In this document: piece after piece, positions 9,847 to 18,969 of the stretch
Position numbering within the stretch: position 1 is the first letter of the stretch
Layout of the letters: each line of letters starts with the position of its first letter
Notes under the pieces: generated by a model
What the model saw: the letters and a program-made list of their open reading frames with translations, nothing else
Told to the model about the DNA's origin: nothing
Database searches by the model: none
From: Chloroherpetonaceae bacterium
Lineage (GTDB): Bacteria > Bacteroidota > Chlorobiia > Chlorobiales > Thermochlorobacteraceae
NCBI GenBank assembly: GCA_033763895.1
Contig: JANRJQ010000014.1
Location: 297,738 to 361,737 of the forward strand
Length of the DNA: 64,000 nucleotides
Reading direction: 5' to 3'
Position numbers and translations under genes: made by a program

Positions 9847-10902
9847 ATGGCCAAAAGAAAAATAGAAACTGATCGCAGCCAGTTACTTTTTGATTCTATC
9901 AGAACTCTAATCAACGAGAGTAAATCGGCCATCGCCATTTCAGTTAATCGGCAATTAACATTGCTGTATTGGAATATTGGGAAAACGATCAAATCAGATA
10001 TTCTTCACAATAAGAGAGCAGGATACGGAGAACAAGTCATTGAAACCTTATCCCTTAAACTCACCGAAGAATTCGGGAAAGGCTGGACTAAACAACAACT
10101 TTGGAATTGTCTCTACACCGTAGAGACAATTCCTTCCAAAAAAATTATCTATACACTGTCGGGAGAATTGAGCTGGTCACATATCAAAGAACTGATTTAC
10201 ATCAAAGATGATTTGCAACGAGAGTTTTATATGCAACTTTGCAAAAATGAACAGTGGAGTGTACGCCAGCTTAGAGAAAGAAAAGATAGTATGTTATATG
10301 AACGAACCGCCTTATCTAAAAAGCCTTCAAAACTCATTCAAAAAGAGCTAAAAGCCCTGCAAAATCGACAACCCGTTTCGCCCGACGTATTTTTCAGAGA
10401 CCCTTACCTACTCGACTTTTTGGGATTACAAGATGCTTTTAGTGAAAAAGATCTTGAATCAGCGATTATTGCAGAGTTACAACGCTTTATTACTGAACTT
10501 GGAAATGATTTTGCTTTTCTGGCACGGCAAAAACGGATTTCGGTTGATGGAGAAGATTATTACATCGATTTGCTTTTTTATCATCGGCAACTGCATCGGC
10601 TTGTTGCCATTGACCTGAAACTCGGGAAATTTAAAACCGCTTATAAAGCACAAATGGAATTGTATCTCAAATGGCTAAATAAATACGAAAAAAAGGAACA
10701 TGAAGAGTCACCGATTGGCTTGATTTTATGTGCCGATAAATCACAAGAACATATAGAATTACTTGAACTCGATAAAGGGAATATTCGCGTTGCTCAGTAC
10801 TACACCATTCTTCCATCCAAAAAGTTGCTCCAAGAAAAACTGCATAAAGTCTTACTGAAAGCCCAACAAAATGTAACGTCTATACATAACAATGACAGAT
10901 AA
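9847..10902 (+). CDS. DUF1016/YhcG-family PD-(D/E)XK nuclease
   Basis: A 351-aa protein from the ATG at 9847, preferred over an upstream in-frame TTG that overlaps the helicase gene. The N-terminal half matches the DUF1016 N-terminal domain (LLYWNIGKTI, GYGEQVIETLS, WTKQQLWNC, ELSWSHIKELI). The C-terminal half is the YhcG nuclease domain: DPYLLDFLGL, then a catalytic segment DGEDYYIDLLFYHRQLHRLV followed by AIDLKLGKF, giving the D...(E/D)xK pattern. Family members often sit inside type I and related restriction loci. It starts 3 bases after the helicase stop and overlaps the methylase start by 11 bases, so the three are translationally coupled. Confidence 0.88.
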   Translation: MAKRKIETDRSQLLFDSIRTLINESKSAIAISVNRQLTLLYWNIGKTIKSDILHNKRAGYGEQVIETLSLKLTEEFGKGWTKQQLWNCLYTVETIPSKKIIYTLSGELSWSHIKELIYIKDDLQREFYMQLCKNEQWSVRQLRERKDSMLYERTALSKKPSKLIQKELKALQNRQPVSPDVFFRDPYLLDFLGLQDAFSEKDLESAIIAELQRFITELGNDFAFLARQKRISVDGEDYYIDLLFYHRQLHRLVAIDLKLGKFKTAYKAQMELYLKWLNKYEKKEHEESPIGLILCADKSQEHIELLELDKGNIRVAQYYTILPSKKLLQEKLHKVLLKAQQNVTSIHNNDR

Positions 10903-13900
10903 AGACTACGATAAACTCAAGCAGATAGAAGCCGCGATTCAGGGTTTCAACAATAAAAACCTGTATGAAAGTAGTTTGGCTTTTTATAAAGCTTTAGACT
11001 ATCAGAGCCATAAAACACAACGCATAAGTCCCGCCACTTTTGAAGGATTTATAGATAGTTTCAGCCTCACAAAAAACGCCATCAACCAAGAGAAAGCGTT
11101 GGTTAGCCATTGGCAAAACATTGAGTTTATTTTTCAATTCTCTGATGCAGAAATTACCCGTGTGCAAGCGCTGTTTGAAACTGGCGAAGTGGACAGAAAC
11201 GAATACCAAAGCTTCTTGTTTTTCACCATACAACTGAAAGAAGAAAGCTACAAAAGAAGCGAGCTTGTAAAGATTACCCGGGAACTGAATGTGCCCTTTA
11301 AAATGCCGGTAATCGTTCTGTTTCATTACGGTAACAAACTCACGCTTTCCATCATTGACCGCAGGTTGCACAAAAAAGACACCAGTAAAGATGTATTAGA
11401 GAAAGTTACCTTAATTAAAGACATTGACATTACCAATCCACAAAGAGCACATAAAGAAATTCTAAAAGACCTGAGCTTGAATGAACTTTATAATGAGCAT
11501 AAGTTCACCAGCTTTGTAGAACTGCATAAAGCGTGGAAAGCTACGCTCAATATTTCTGAACTCAATAAAAAATTCTTTCAGGAGCTTTCCAATTGGTATT
11601 TCTGGGCAATGGACAATGTTTCTTTCCCGGACGATTTGGAGAAAAAGAAAGATGTTCGAAATGCGACGAATCTCATTCGCCTGATTACTCGCGTGATTTT
11701 CATTTGGTTTATCAAAGAAAAATCACTCGTCCCCGATGCACTGTTCAGAAAAGAATACTTAGAAAAAATCTTGAAAGACTTCAACAAGAATAAGAAGTCT
11801 GCAAACTACTATAATGCCATTTTGCAAAACTTATTTTTTGGAACGCTAAACCAAAAAATGGATGAACGAAAATTTGCTAAAGATGGAGACAGGAAAACAA
11901 ATGAAGAAGAATACACTGTTAAAAATCTTTATCGTTATGCTGATCTTTTTAAAATTAGCGAAAATGAAGTAGTTGAAATATTCAAAGATATTCCTTTTTT
12001 GAATGGTGGTTTATTTGACTGTTTAGATAATCCTCAGGGGAAAAATATTTATGTAGATGGTTTTAGCCGCAACCCTAAGAAGCAAGCTTATGTGCCCGAC
12101 TACATTTTCTTTAGTGAAGAAATAGACATTGACCTTAATAAGGTTTATGCCACAAAAAATAAAAAGTACAAATCAAAAGGCTTATTCAACCTCTTACATA
12201 GCTACAAATTCACTATTGCAGAAAACACTCCCATAGAGGAAGAAATTGCACTCGATCCGGAACTCTTGGGCAAAGTCTTTGAAAATTTGCTTGCCAGTTA
12301 TAACCCCGAAACCCAAACCACCGCAAGAAAACAAACGGGCAGCTTTTATACCCCGCGTGAAATCGTAAACTATATGGTGGATGAATCGCTCTTGGAGTAT
12401 CTTAAAAATGCATTGCTTGATGAACCGTTGGGTCAACTCACTATTGGTGACGAGCAGATTGATGCCTTTGGAAATGATACCCGCAGCGGACAGTTGAAAT
12501 TGGAAGAAAAAGCAAACCTCAATCCTTGGAAGGGAAAAGAATCGGAGTTAAATCTGAAACTGCGTGACTTATTTGCCTACACTGTCTCAGCAAATCCTTT
12601 TAATTACACCGATACCCATCAACTGATTTCTGCCATTAACCGCTGCAAGATTTTAGACCCCGCTTGCGGCTCCGGTGCTTTTCCGATGGGTGTGCTGCAT
12701 AAACTCGTGCATCTGCTCGGCAAACTTGACCCAGATAATAGCAAGTGGAGAACCGAACAAGAAAAAAAGATTATCGGTGATAAAATTTATGAACTTGAAA
12801 AAGATAAACGCGCCATTGAGGGCTTAAACGATGCCGCAGTAAAAGAAAAAGCAATCCAAGCTGTTCAAGAGCGATTGAAAGAAATCAAAGATATTTTCAA
12901 TTGCGAAAACAATTTTGATGACTACTCTAGAAAGTTATTCCTTATTGAAAATTGCATTTACGGAATAGATATCCAACCCATAGCCGTTCAGATTTCAAAA
13001 CTACGTTTTTTCATCTCGCTCATTATTGACCAAAACAAACAGGCAAGCAAAGAAAATTTTGGCATTAGAAGTTTGCCCAATTTGGAAACCAAATTTGTTG
13101 CGGCCAATACGCTGATTGGTTTGGACAAACCCGCACAAACACTTTTACGCAACCCTGAAATTGAAGTAAAAGAAAACCAACTGAAAGAACTCCGCCACAA
13201 ATACTTTACAGCCAATACCCGTAAAGAAAAACTACAATACCAGAAGCAAGACAAAAAGCTACGACAGGAAATTGCTAAAATGCTGGAAAGCGATGGCTGG
13301 CAAACTTCAGTAGCTAAGCAGATTGTGGCTTTTGACCCTTACGACCAAAATACATTTGCCCCTTGGTTTGACCCCGAATGGATGTTTGGACTTACCAGTG
13401 GTTTTGATATTGTAATTGGAAATCCACCATATATTTTTACACGTGATGCTGACTTTTCTGATGAGTTTAAAGACTATATTTCAAAAATATATTTTTCACT
13501 GTTAGCCTCAAAAGACAAAAAATCAAAGGCTAATCAATCTGGTAAAATTAATCTATTCGCCTTATTCATTTTAAGAGGTTTATTCGAAAGTAGAAAGAAT
13601 GGAATAATAACTTATATAGTTCCAAACAACCTATTGAGAACAACAACCTACGACTTAGTTCGCAAATACCTTTTAGAGAATTCAAAGATTGATGAACTGG
13701 TTGATTTAGGAAGCGGAGTATTTGATAATGTTACTGCCTCAACAATTATTTTTCGGTTGAATAACCGAAAACCAACTATCTCCGATAAATCAAAAATTAT
13801 TACCAACATTAAAGACATTACAAAAGAAGAATTTGATATTTCTGAAATAGAACAAAACCAATTCTTGAAAAATGTAAGTTTTACATTTAATCTTTTTGCA

Positions 13901-14743
13901 GATAGCGATACGAATGAGTTATTAAATAAAATTTATGACGGAAAAAAGCATTTAGGGGATTTTTGTATTGATATTATTGAAGGGATAGTTGCACACAAAC
14001 ATCTTGTAATAGAATCAAAAGTTAAAAATAGTTTTCCTATGCTTGAAGGAAAAACGATAAGAAGATATGGTCTGAATTCAGTAAACAAAAACATAATTTG
14101 GAATAAAGATGAAATTCATAGAACTCGCCCTGACTACCTTTGGGAGGCACCTGTAAAAATATTAATTCAACGAATAAGCGGTGGCACAAATCCATTAACA
14201 GCAACAATTGATATTGATAGGCATAAAACTTTTGCGTCAATTAATAATCTTTTACTGAAAGAGAAGTATAAAAATATGTACGAGTTTTTTGTGGCTTTAC
14301 TAAACTCAAAGATTTGGAATTGGTATTATGCAAATAGTTTTTCAAATAACTCCGAATTAACTGTTAATATCTCAAAGACTTATTTAGAAAAACTTCCTGT
14401 AGTTGAATATAATGAAAAACTTCTCTTGGTTTTTAAAAAAATAGTTGACTGCATAATAATTTCAAAAAGAAATAATAGCGATTCAAATGTTTCATTTTTT
14501 GAACGACTTATTGATGCAATGGTGTATGAATTGTATTTGCCCGAAGAAATAAAAGCCGGTGGTGCAGAAGTATTAAAGCATTTGGGCAATTTACCGGAAC
14601 TGAATGAAGGGCAAGACGAGAAGAATTTAAAAACTATTGAAAAGGTTTATAAAGAACTATCAGACCCCAAGCATCCTATCAGTGCTGCATTGCAAAATCT
14701 TGTTCAAATCGAAGAAGTTAAAATAATTGAAGGAATAAAATGA
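10892..14743 (+). CDS. Eco57I-type adenine-specific DNA methylase, possible type IIG enzyme
   Basis: A large (1283-aa) N6-adenine methyltransferase. The S-adenosylmethionine motif I reads DPACGSGAFPMGVL (about 588-601) and the catalytic motif IV is IGNPPYIF (about 843-850). The long N-terminal part (1-460) contains FHYGNKLTLSIIDRR and VPDYIFFSEEIDID segments typical of large Eco57I/PglX/DrmMI-like methylases. The C-terminal 400 residues, with ITYIVPNNLLRT and a TaqI-like tail, should carry target recognition. I see no convincing PD-(D/E)XK site in it, so cleavage may rest with the two upstream proteins. It overlaps the upstream gene by 11 bases. The AT-rich C-terminal half (13.4-14.5 kb) looks like the more variable, exchangeable specificity part. 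Confidence 0.9.
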   Translation: MTDKDYDKLKQIEAAIQGFNNKNLYESSLAFYKALDYQSHKTQRISPATFEGFIDSFSLTKNAINQEKALVSHWQNIEFIFQFSDAEITRVQALFETGEVDRNEYQSFLFFTIQLKEESYKRSELVKITRELNVPFKMPVIVLFHYGNKLTLSIIDRRLHKKDTSKDVLEKVTLIKDIDITNPQRAHKEILKDLSLNELYNEHKFTSFVELHKAWKATLNISELNKKFFQELSNWYFWAMDNVSFPDDLEKKKDVRNATNLIRLITRVIFIWFIKEKSLVPDALFRKEYLEKILKDFNKNKKSANYYNAILQNLFFGTLNQKMDERKFAKDGDRKTNEEEYTVKNLYRYADLFKISENEVVEIFKDIPFLNGGLFDCLDNPQGKNIYVDGFSRNPKKQAYVPDYIFFSEEIDIDLNKVYATKNKKYKSKGLFNLLHSYKFTIAENTPIEEEIALDPELLGKVFENLLASYNPETQTTARKQTGSFYTPREIVNYMVDESLLEYLKNALLDEPLGQLTIGDEQIDAFGNDTRSGQLKLEEKANLNPWKGKESELNLKLRDLFAYTVSANPFNYTDTHQLISAINRCKILDPACGSGAFPMGVLHKLVHLLGKLDPDNSKWRTEQEKKIIGDKIYELEKDKRAIEGLNDAAVKEKAIQAVQERLKEIKDIFNCENNFDDYSRKLFLIENCIYGIDIQPIAVQISKLRFFISLIIDQNKQASKENFGIRSLPNLETKFVAANTLIGLDKPAQTLLRNPEIEVKENQLKELRHKYFTANTRKEKLQYQKQDKKLRQEIAKMLESDGWQTSVAKQIVAFDPYDQNTFAPWFDPEWMFGLTSGFDIVIGNPPYIFTRDADFSDEFKDYISKIYFSLLASKDKKSKANQSGKINLFALFILRGLFESRKNGIITYIVPNNLLRTTTYDLVRKYLLENSKIDELVDLGSGVFDNVTASTIIFRLNNRKPTISDKSKIITNIKDITKEEFDISEIEQNQFLKNVSFTFNLFADSDTNELLNKIYDGKKHLGDFCIDIIEGIVAHKHLVIESKVKNSFPMLEGKTIRRYGLNSVNKNIIWNKDEIHRTRPDYLWEAPVKILIQRISGGTNPLTATIDIDRHKTFASINNLLLKEKYKNMYEFFVALLNSKIWNWYYANSFSNNSELTVNISKTYLEKLPVVEYNEKLLLVFKKIVDCIIISKRNNSDSNVSFFERLIDAMVYELYLPEEIKAGGAEVLKHLGNLPELNEGQDEKNLKTIEKVYKELSDPKHPISAALQNLVQIEEVKIIEGIK

Positions 14744-14957
14744 AATGAATCAGTTAATAGGATAGGGAAGTAAGATTGCACTTTTGCAAGCCGCACAAGC
14801 CCAAATTGTGTTATTCCTCTTCAAATCAAAGCATCAATTTCATGCCCACGATTTTTTTCATTAATCAACACAAAAGATAAACGCTAAATCAAGAAAATTA
14901 TTTTTGAACATTTTGAGTTAATTGAAACAGAATGGAATCGAATTCACGGAGGGAGAA

Positions 14958-15227
14958 ATGAATAAGTATCATGAGATTCAGGGTATTGATTTTATCAACG
15001 ATAATTTGCATATCGTTATTGATGGTAAAGCGTATGAATTTCCTTTGCATGTGATTTCTAAACGATTATTTAATGCCTCGGATATTGAACGGCGGACTTA
15101 CCACATTTCATCCTCCGGTTATGGCATTCATTGGAAACTCATTGATGAAGATTTATCCATCGATGGATTATTAGGAATTCATCATTCTCCCGCCTTTACC
15201 AATGAAGTAAACCCTTTTCCACAATAA
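14958..15227 (+). CDS. DUF2442 domain protein
   Basis: An 89-aa protein starting MNKYHEIQGIDF. This ATG is chosen over an upstream in-frame start because GGAGGGAG lies 5-6 nt before it. It has the DUF2442 pattern: a short beta-rich N-terminus (INDNLHIVIDGKAYEFPL), an S.R L..A...ER..Y line and W.L.DEDLSIDGLLGI near the end. DUF2442 proteins often pair with DUF4160 or sit near toxin-antitoxin loci, but no such partner is adjacent here. Function unknown. Confidence 0.8.
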   Translation: MNKYHEIQGIDFINDNLHIVIDGKAYEFPLHVISKRLFNASDIERRTYHISSSGYGIHWKLIDEDLSIDGLLGIHHSPAFTNEVNPFPQ

Positions 15228-15295
15228 TATTTTTTATTTACATATTCCCCCTTTGGAATTTGTTATTCACCAATTCGTAATTCATCGTAACAGCT

Positions 15296-16411
15296 TTGCA
15301 CATCACCATTGCCCCCGATTCCTTCAAAGGCACTTTTACCGCTCACGAAATCGCGGCGATGATTCGCGATGCACTCCATTCTTCCTTTCACACTACCCTT
15401 CTTCCAATGGCCGATGGCGGTGAGGGCACTGCGGAGATTTTAGCCAATCACTTTCATGCAATTCCTCATTCTGTGAAGGTTTTAGGTCCGCTTCAAGAAC
15501 CCCTTTCGGCTTCGTTTTACTTCGACGCTCAACATCAACGCGCATTTTTGGATATGGCGAGTGCTTCGGGAATCACACATTGCCGCACGCTTCAACCACA
15601 TTTGGCAACCACTTATGGCACCGGCGAATTGCTCAAACACGCCGTGGCCTTAGGTGCTAAGGAGATTGTGTTGGGAATCGGTGGTAGTGCTACAATTGAC
15701 GGTGGGGCGGGGTTTTTGATGGCTCTGGGCGCAAAATTGCTCGATGCAGAAGGGAATTCTATTCCGCTCGGTCATCACGGTCTTCATCGCCTTGAAACGC
15801 TTGATCTTCTTCCCGCAATTCAATGGCTGGCAGACGCTAGTGTCACTTTAACGATTCCAACGGATGTCACGAATCCGCTCCTTGGCGCGCGCGGCGCGGT
15901 TTCGGTATTCGGTCCACAGAAGGGCGTTCCCATTTCGGAATTCCCCGATTTTGAATTCGGTTTGAATCATTTTGCAGAGAAGCTTGAATCGGCGGTTGGC
16001 CAATCGCTTCGCGACTGCGATGGCACGGGTGCAGCGGGTGGTTTGGGGTTTGCGCTTTTGGCGTTGGGGGCAAGGTTGGTTTCAGGGAGTGAATTTGTGG
16101 CTGAGGTAATTGGTCTAATTGAATCAATTGCTCAGTCAGATTTGGTGATTACCGGAGAAGGGAAGGCTGACGCGACTTCGCTTTCGGGGAAGGTGACGGG
16201 ATATGTGATTTCCCTTTCTTTGAAGAAAAAGAAGCCGGTTTTGCTGATTGCCGGAACGCTTGATCAAGAAATTGAGAGACAACTACCTAATGAGTCTCGG
16301 GTTACGATTCGAGGGCTGTTTTCGACGCCGCCGATGAGTTTAACTGCCGCAAAAAGTGAAACACCAACGCGGCTGCGAGCGGCGATTCAAACTTTTTTTT
16401 CGGAAAAATAG
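15296..16411 (+). CDS. garK: Glycerate 2-kinase
   Basis: Phosphorylates D-glycerate in the cytosol, feeding glycerate into lower glycolysis. The 371-aa protein matches type I glycerate kinases throughout: N-terminal ITIAPDSFKGTFTA, PMADGGEGTAE (about 40-50), LDMASASGI, LGIGGSATIDGGAGFLMALGA, TDVTNPLLGARGA and VITGEGKADATS. The start is TTG, required because the IAPDSFKG motif begins three residues later and no ATG is available upstream in frame. No serine- or glyoxylate-pathway partner is adjacent, so the metabolic context is unclear. Confidence 0.93.
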   Translation: MHITIAPDSFKGTFTAHEIAAMIRDALHSSFHTTLLPMADGGEGTAEILANHFHAIPHSVKVLGPLQEPLSASFYFDAQHQRAFLDMASASGITHCRTLQPHLATTYGTGELLKHAVALGAKEIVLGIGGSATIDGGAGFLMALGAKLLDAEGNSIPLGHHGLHRLETLDLLPAIQWLADASVTLTIPTDVTNPLLGARGAVSVFGPQKGVPISEFPDFEFGLNHFAEKLESAVGQSLRDCDGTGAAGGLGFALLALGARLVSGSEFVAEVIGLIESIAQSDLVITGEGKADATSLSGKVTGYVISLSLKKKKPVLLIAGTLDQEIERQLPNESRVTIRGLFSTPPMSLTAAKSETPTRLRAAIQTFFSEK

Positions 16412-17105
16412 GTGATAAGGGTTTTAGCGCCGAGAAATTTACTTGGATTCTTTGAAATTAAGGTGATTATTCTTCATACGCAACTTGGCGATTTCTTCAC
16501 TCTTATTGCTATTACATCATTTAATTTCATAATTGCAATATGTGGTTATTTGTAAATGGATTATTCCCTTTTGCTATTAATTTATTCTAAGGCGGATTTG
16601 TTTCATTTTAAATCAAAAATCGGATTTGCGAAAGTTTAGGATATTTTGCGGATGCTTTAGTACAAGTTGCGGGTATCATTTTTCAAATTGACGGAGTCTT
16701 AGTACAACTTGCGGATGCCTTAGTACAAATTCACGGAGGCTTAATACAACTTGCGGATTCCTTAGTACAAATACACTAAGGCTTAGTACAACTTGCGGGT
16801 GTCTTATTATAATTTCACGGAGCCTTAGTATAACCTGCGGATGTCATATTATAATTTTACGAAGGCTTAGTATAAATTCACGAAGTCTTACGTTTTATTC
16901 ACGGGAAGTAAAATCATATCAACTTTGGGGGAACTGATTCATGAAACAGCACTCGCGAGCCTAAGCGGCGAATTCGCGCACGTAGTGACGAGTGAGGGGG
17001 TTCTAAATCATTTCTAAATTAGTTTTTTTAATTTTTCTTTTGAAAATTCTTCTTTTTAGGGAATCGTCTTTATCAAGCTCTTGATTGATTCAATTTATTC
17101 TTCCT
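16412..17105. other. 694-bp gene-free stretch
   Basis: No credible gene in any frame. The main content is the 21-bp tandem repeat at 16646-16897 (own entry). The flanks (16412-16640 and 16920-17105) are AT-rich without recognisable signals, apart from a slightly GC-rich patch at 16940-17000 in which I see no tRNA or terminator. Confidence 0.6.
16646..16897 (+). repeat. Degenerate 21-bp tandem repeat array (12 units)
   Basis: Twelve units, all exactly 21 bp, alternate between a TTGCGGATGCCTTAGTACAA-like form and a TTCACGGAGGCTTAATACAA-like form, giving a 42-bp higher-order period. In one plus-strand frame each unit encodes a heptad such as LADALVQ or IHGGLIQ. The first six units are open in that frame, but no ATG precedes them, and later units carry CAA-to-TAA changes and a CAC-TAA stop. 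This looks like a former heptad-coding repeat, or a non-coding array that happens to be in phase. Function unknown. Confidence 0.8.
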
Positions 17106-17447
17106 TTATCTCTCTCCAACCAAAATTTTCTTCACATCTCCTTTTTCAACGTAGCTTAAATAAAGCACATATCCTGCAAAAGCGATAATTCCCAGTACCA
17201 TAGCTGCAAACCCAAACGCGATAGATGATATTGAAAAGTTATTTCTCCACATAATCCACAGCCCTGAAAGTAATAAATATGTGCTGAAATCAAGATTAAA
17301 TTGGCCATTCCAACCCATAACCTTTATATTTCCAAAAAAAACTGAAAATAAATCCCAACCTTCGTTTGAACCCGCAATGATTGTATAAATTGAAACGCTA
17401 ACGATTTGCAAAATTAAAATAATTCGAAGAAGGCTTGCTTTATTCAT
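17106..17447 (-). CDS. Small membrane protein, unknown function
   Basis: A 113-aa protein with three to four hydrophobic segments: about 7-24, 55-68 (around LLLSGLWIMW) and 72-98. A conserved-looking loop GSNEGWDLFSVFFGN lies after the first helix. It ends in a short charged tail. I recognise a general type of small integral membrane protein found in Bacteroidota but no named family. It is alone on the minus strand, 108 bases downstream of the DUF6157 gene. Confidence 0.65.
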   Translation of the reverse strand: MNKASLLRIILILQIVSVSIYTIIAGSNEGWDLFSVFFGNIKVMGWNGQFNLDFSTYLLLSGLWIMWRNNFSISSIAFGFAAMVLGIIAFAGYVLYLSYVEKGDVKKILVGER

Positions 17448-17555
17448 AAATAATTAATTGATGTTGATGAATGGATTCATTGCAATTCGTAGGGTATTCA
17501 AATCTAAGGAAATTCGGTGAGTTTGAAAAGATTTCAGACTGTTTTTACATTCCGT

Positions 17556-17972
17556 TTATTTTGAGCTTCTCATCGCTTTGGTTTTCTTTATTTTCTCATC
17601 TGAAATGAACCTTTGATATTCTTTTGATTCCATTGGAATGAGTGCCATTTTTCCATTTTCATCATAATGAACGCCAAACCCGTGCGATTTCGTTAGTGGC
17701 GAAGAGCGGAAACACGGCTGTCCTTTTGAGAAAAAGGTCGTTTTAGCCTCTGCAATTTCCGCCTTTGGGATTTCATTCCGAATGGCATAGATGTGAAATA
17801 GCACTTCATCGGAGGTGTATCGATAGGGATTCGGGGAAATCATTTCAAATTGCATTTCAGCGACGGACTTACCCGATTTTTTTGCGGTGGGTAAGGTGGA
17901 TTGATTCACCTTTGTATCGGGAGCGACTTCAATCAAGGTGTTATAATAATTTGTCGTATGTGTCATGTTCAT
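17556..17972 (-). CDS. DUF6157 family protein
   Basis: A 138-aa soluble protein with the compact DUF6157 signature: NTLIEVAPDTKV near the start, QFEMISPNPYRYTSDEVLF (about 42-60), FFSKGQPCFRSSPLTKSHGF (about 84-103) and a C-terminal LKAMRSSK-like end. The family is widespread, single-domain and of unknown function. It directly follows a broken HAD phosphatase gene on the same strand. Confidence 0.8.
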   Translation of the reverse strand: MNMTHTTNYYNTLIEVAPDTKVNQSTLPTAKKSGKSVAEMQFEMISPNPYRYTSDEVLFHIYAIRNEIPKAEIAEAKTTFFSKGQPCFRSSPLTKSHGFGVHYDENGKMALIPMESKEYQRFISDEKIKKTKAMRSSK

Positions 17973-18398
17973 TGATTTTGATTGATTGAATTATCGAAAT
18001 TTTCAATAATTTTTTTCCCTAATTTATTCCCTAAATTAATTTTGGTTATTTCTTCTCTTTTATTTGAGAGCACTGCGCAGCGTATTTGTTTTTTCTTCAA
18101 GGTTTTGAGGTAATTCGAGAATTCCCTCATAGGGATTTGTTTAATTGGCACTTCTTGGCGTATAATATGCAATCATTTCTGCGGTGCATTGTTCAATCAT
18201 TTCAGGTGTGCGGGCGGTTTCGGGCAAGGATTTTGTAACAAGCATTTTTAATCCCTCGCCGGTAAAGGGTTTATAGGCTTCGTGTGGATGGGTTGGAAAA
18301 TGATGCTTTTGCAAGACGAAATTTATTGATTCGGCGATATCGGCGAGTGTGCCGTCAAGGTCGAAGATAATTCCTTTAATTTTGGAATTAAAATTCAT
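17969..18398 (-). pseudogene. Frameshifted, truncated HAD-family phosphatase
   Basis: The N-terminal 85 codons encode a HAD hydrolase start, IKGIIFDLDGTLADIAESI, with the nucleophile DxDGTL motif and the beginning of the cap domain. That frame ends at YYTPRSAN. The next part continues in another frame from about 18165, reading NYLKTLKKKQIRCAVLSNKR, the HAD motif II region. It then ends about 30 residues later, so motifs III and IV (Lys and DD) are missing. Both a frameshift near 18140-18165 and loss of the 3' half are needed, so this is a dead phosphoglycolate-phosphatase-like gene. Confidence 0.8.
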
Positions 18399-18430
18399 TT
18401 CATTGCATGTATATTTTAAATCAATTTTTT

Positions 18431-18883
18431 TTATTTAGCAATTCCCGCGTTTACCATAATCACTGTCATAATGATAAATAAAACAATGGTTACGGGAATT
18501 GAAATTAAAATCATGAGAACAATATATTTGAAGTATTTGGATAAATGATCAATGCTTTGTTCAAATAGTGACTGATCTCCAAGATTAAGAGACTTATCAA
18601 TTTTATCAGAAAATCTGCTTAAATTCATCACAGGAATTAAAATTACCCCACCATAAATTAAATAAACAATACCAGCCGCGAAATATATCGGGCCTATTGC
18701 GTCAAATCCTTTTGGTAGATTTGGCGCGGAGGAAATAAATAATCCCCCTAAAATCATTCCGAAACCAAGGATAGAAAGAAGAGCAATGATCGTAAATTGA
18801 ATGATCGTAAAATATTTTGTCCATCGCGCACTTTCTTTCATCAGTGCAACGGTTTCGACTTCGATTTTTAAGTTTCGGAACAT
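18431..18883 (-). CDS. Membrane protein, DUF5362-like
   Basis: A 150-aa protein with three hydrophobic helices: about 27-50, 66-86 and 115-145. Between helices two and three is an amphipathic stretch (LSRFSDKIDKSLNLGDQSLFE, about 88-108) followed by SIDHLSKYFKY. This helix-helix-amphipathic-helix order resembles DUF5362 proteins of Bacteroidota, but I am not certain of the family. It lies just downstream of dnaN, separated by the dnaN terminator. Confidence 0.55.
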   Translation of the reverse strand: MFRNLKIEVETVALMKESARWTKYFTIIQFTIIALLSILGFGMILGGLFISSAPNLPKGFDAIGPIYFAAGIVYLIYGGVILIPVMNLSRFSDKIDKSLNLGDQSLFEQSIDHLSKYFKYIVLMILISIPVTIVLFIIMTVIMVNAGIAK

Positions 18884-18931
18884 TGATTTCTATTTTGTTA
18901 ATTTGGGAAATTTTTGTTTTTCGATGAAATT

Positions 18932-18956
18932 AAAAAAGCCCGCAGTTGCGGGCTTT
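18932..18956 (-). terminator. Rho-independent terminator of dnaN
   Basis: The arms AAAGCCCGC and GCGGGCTTT form a 9-bp stem with an AGTT loop. On the minus strand it is followed by a run of T (AAAAAA at 18932-18937 on plus). It lies 14 bases beyond the dnaN stop codon. Confidence 0.9.
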
Positions 18957-18969
18957 AGATTTTAGTCAC

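Noticed and set aside
6434..14743. Complete DISARM or BREX system
   Set aside because: No DUF1998 (DrmB), DrmA, PglZ, BrxC or Lon-like gene is present in the flanks, so only a partial resemblance can be claimed.
16646..16897. CRISPR array
   Set aside because: The 21-bp units are contiguous with no spacers, so it is a tandem repeat, not a CRISPR.
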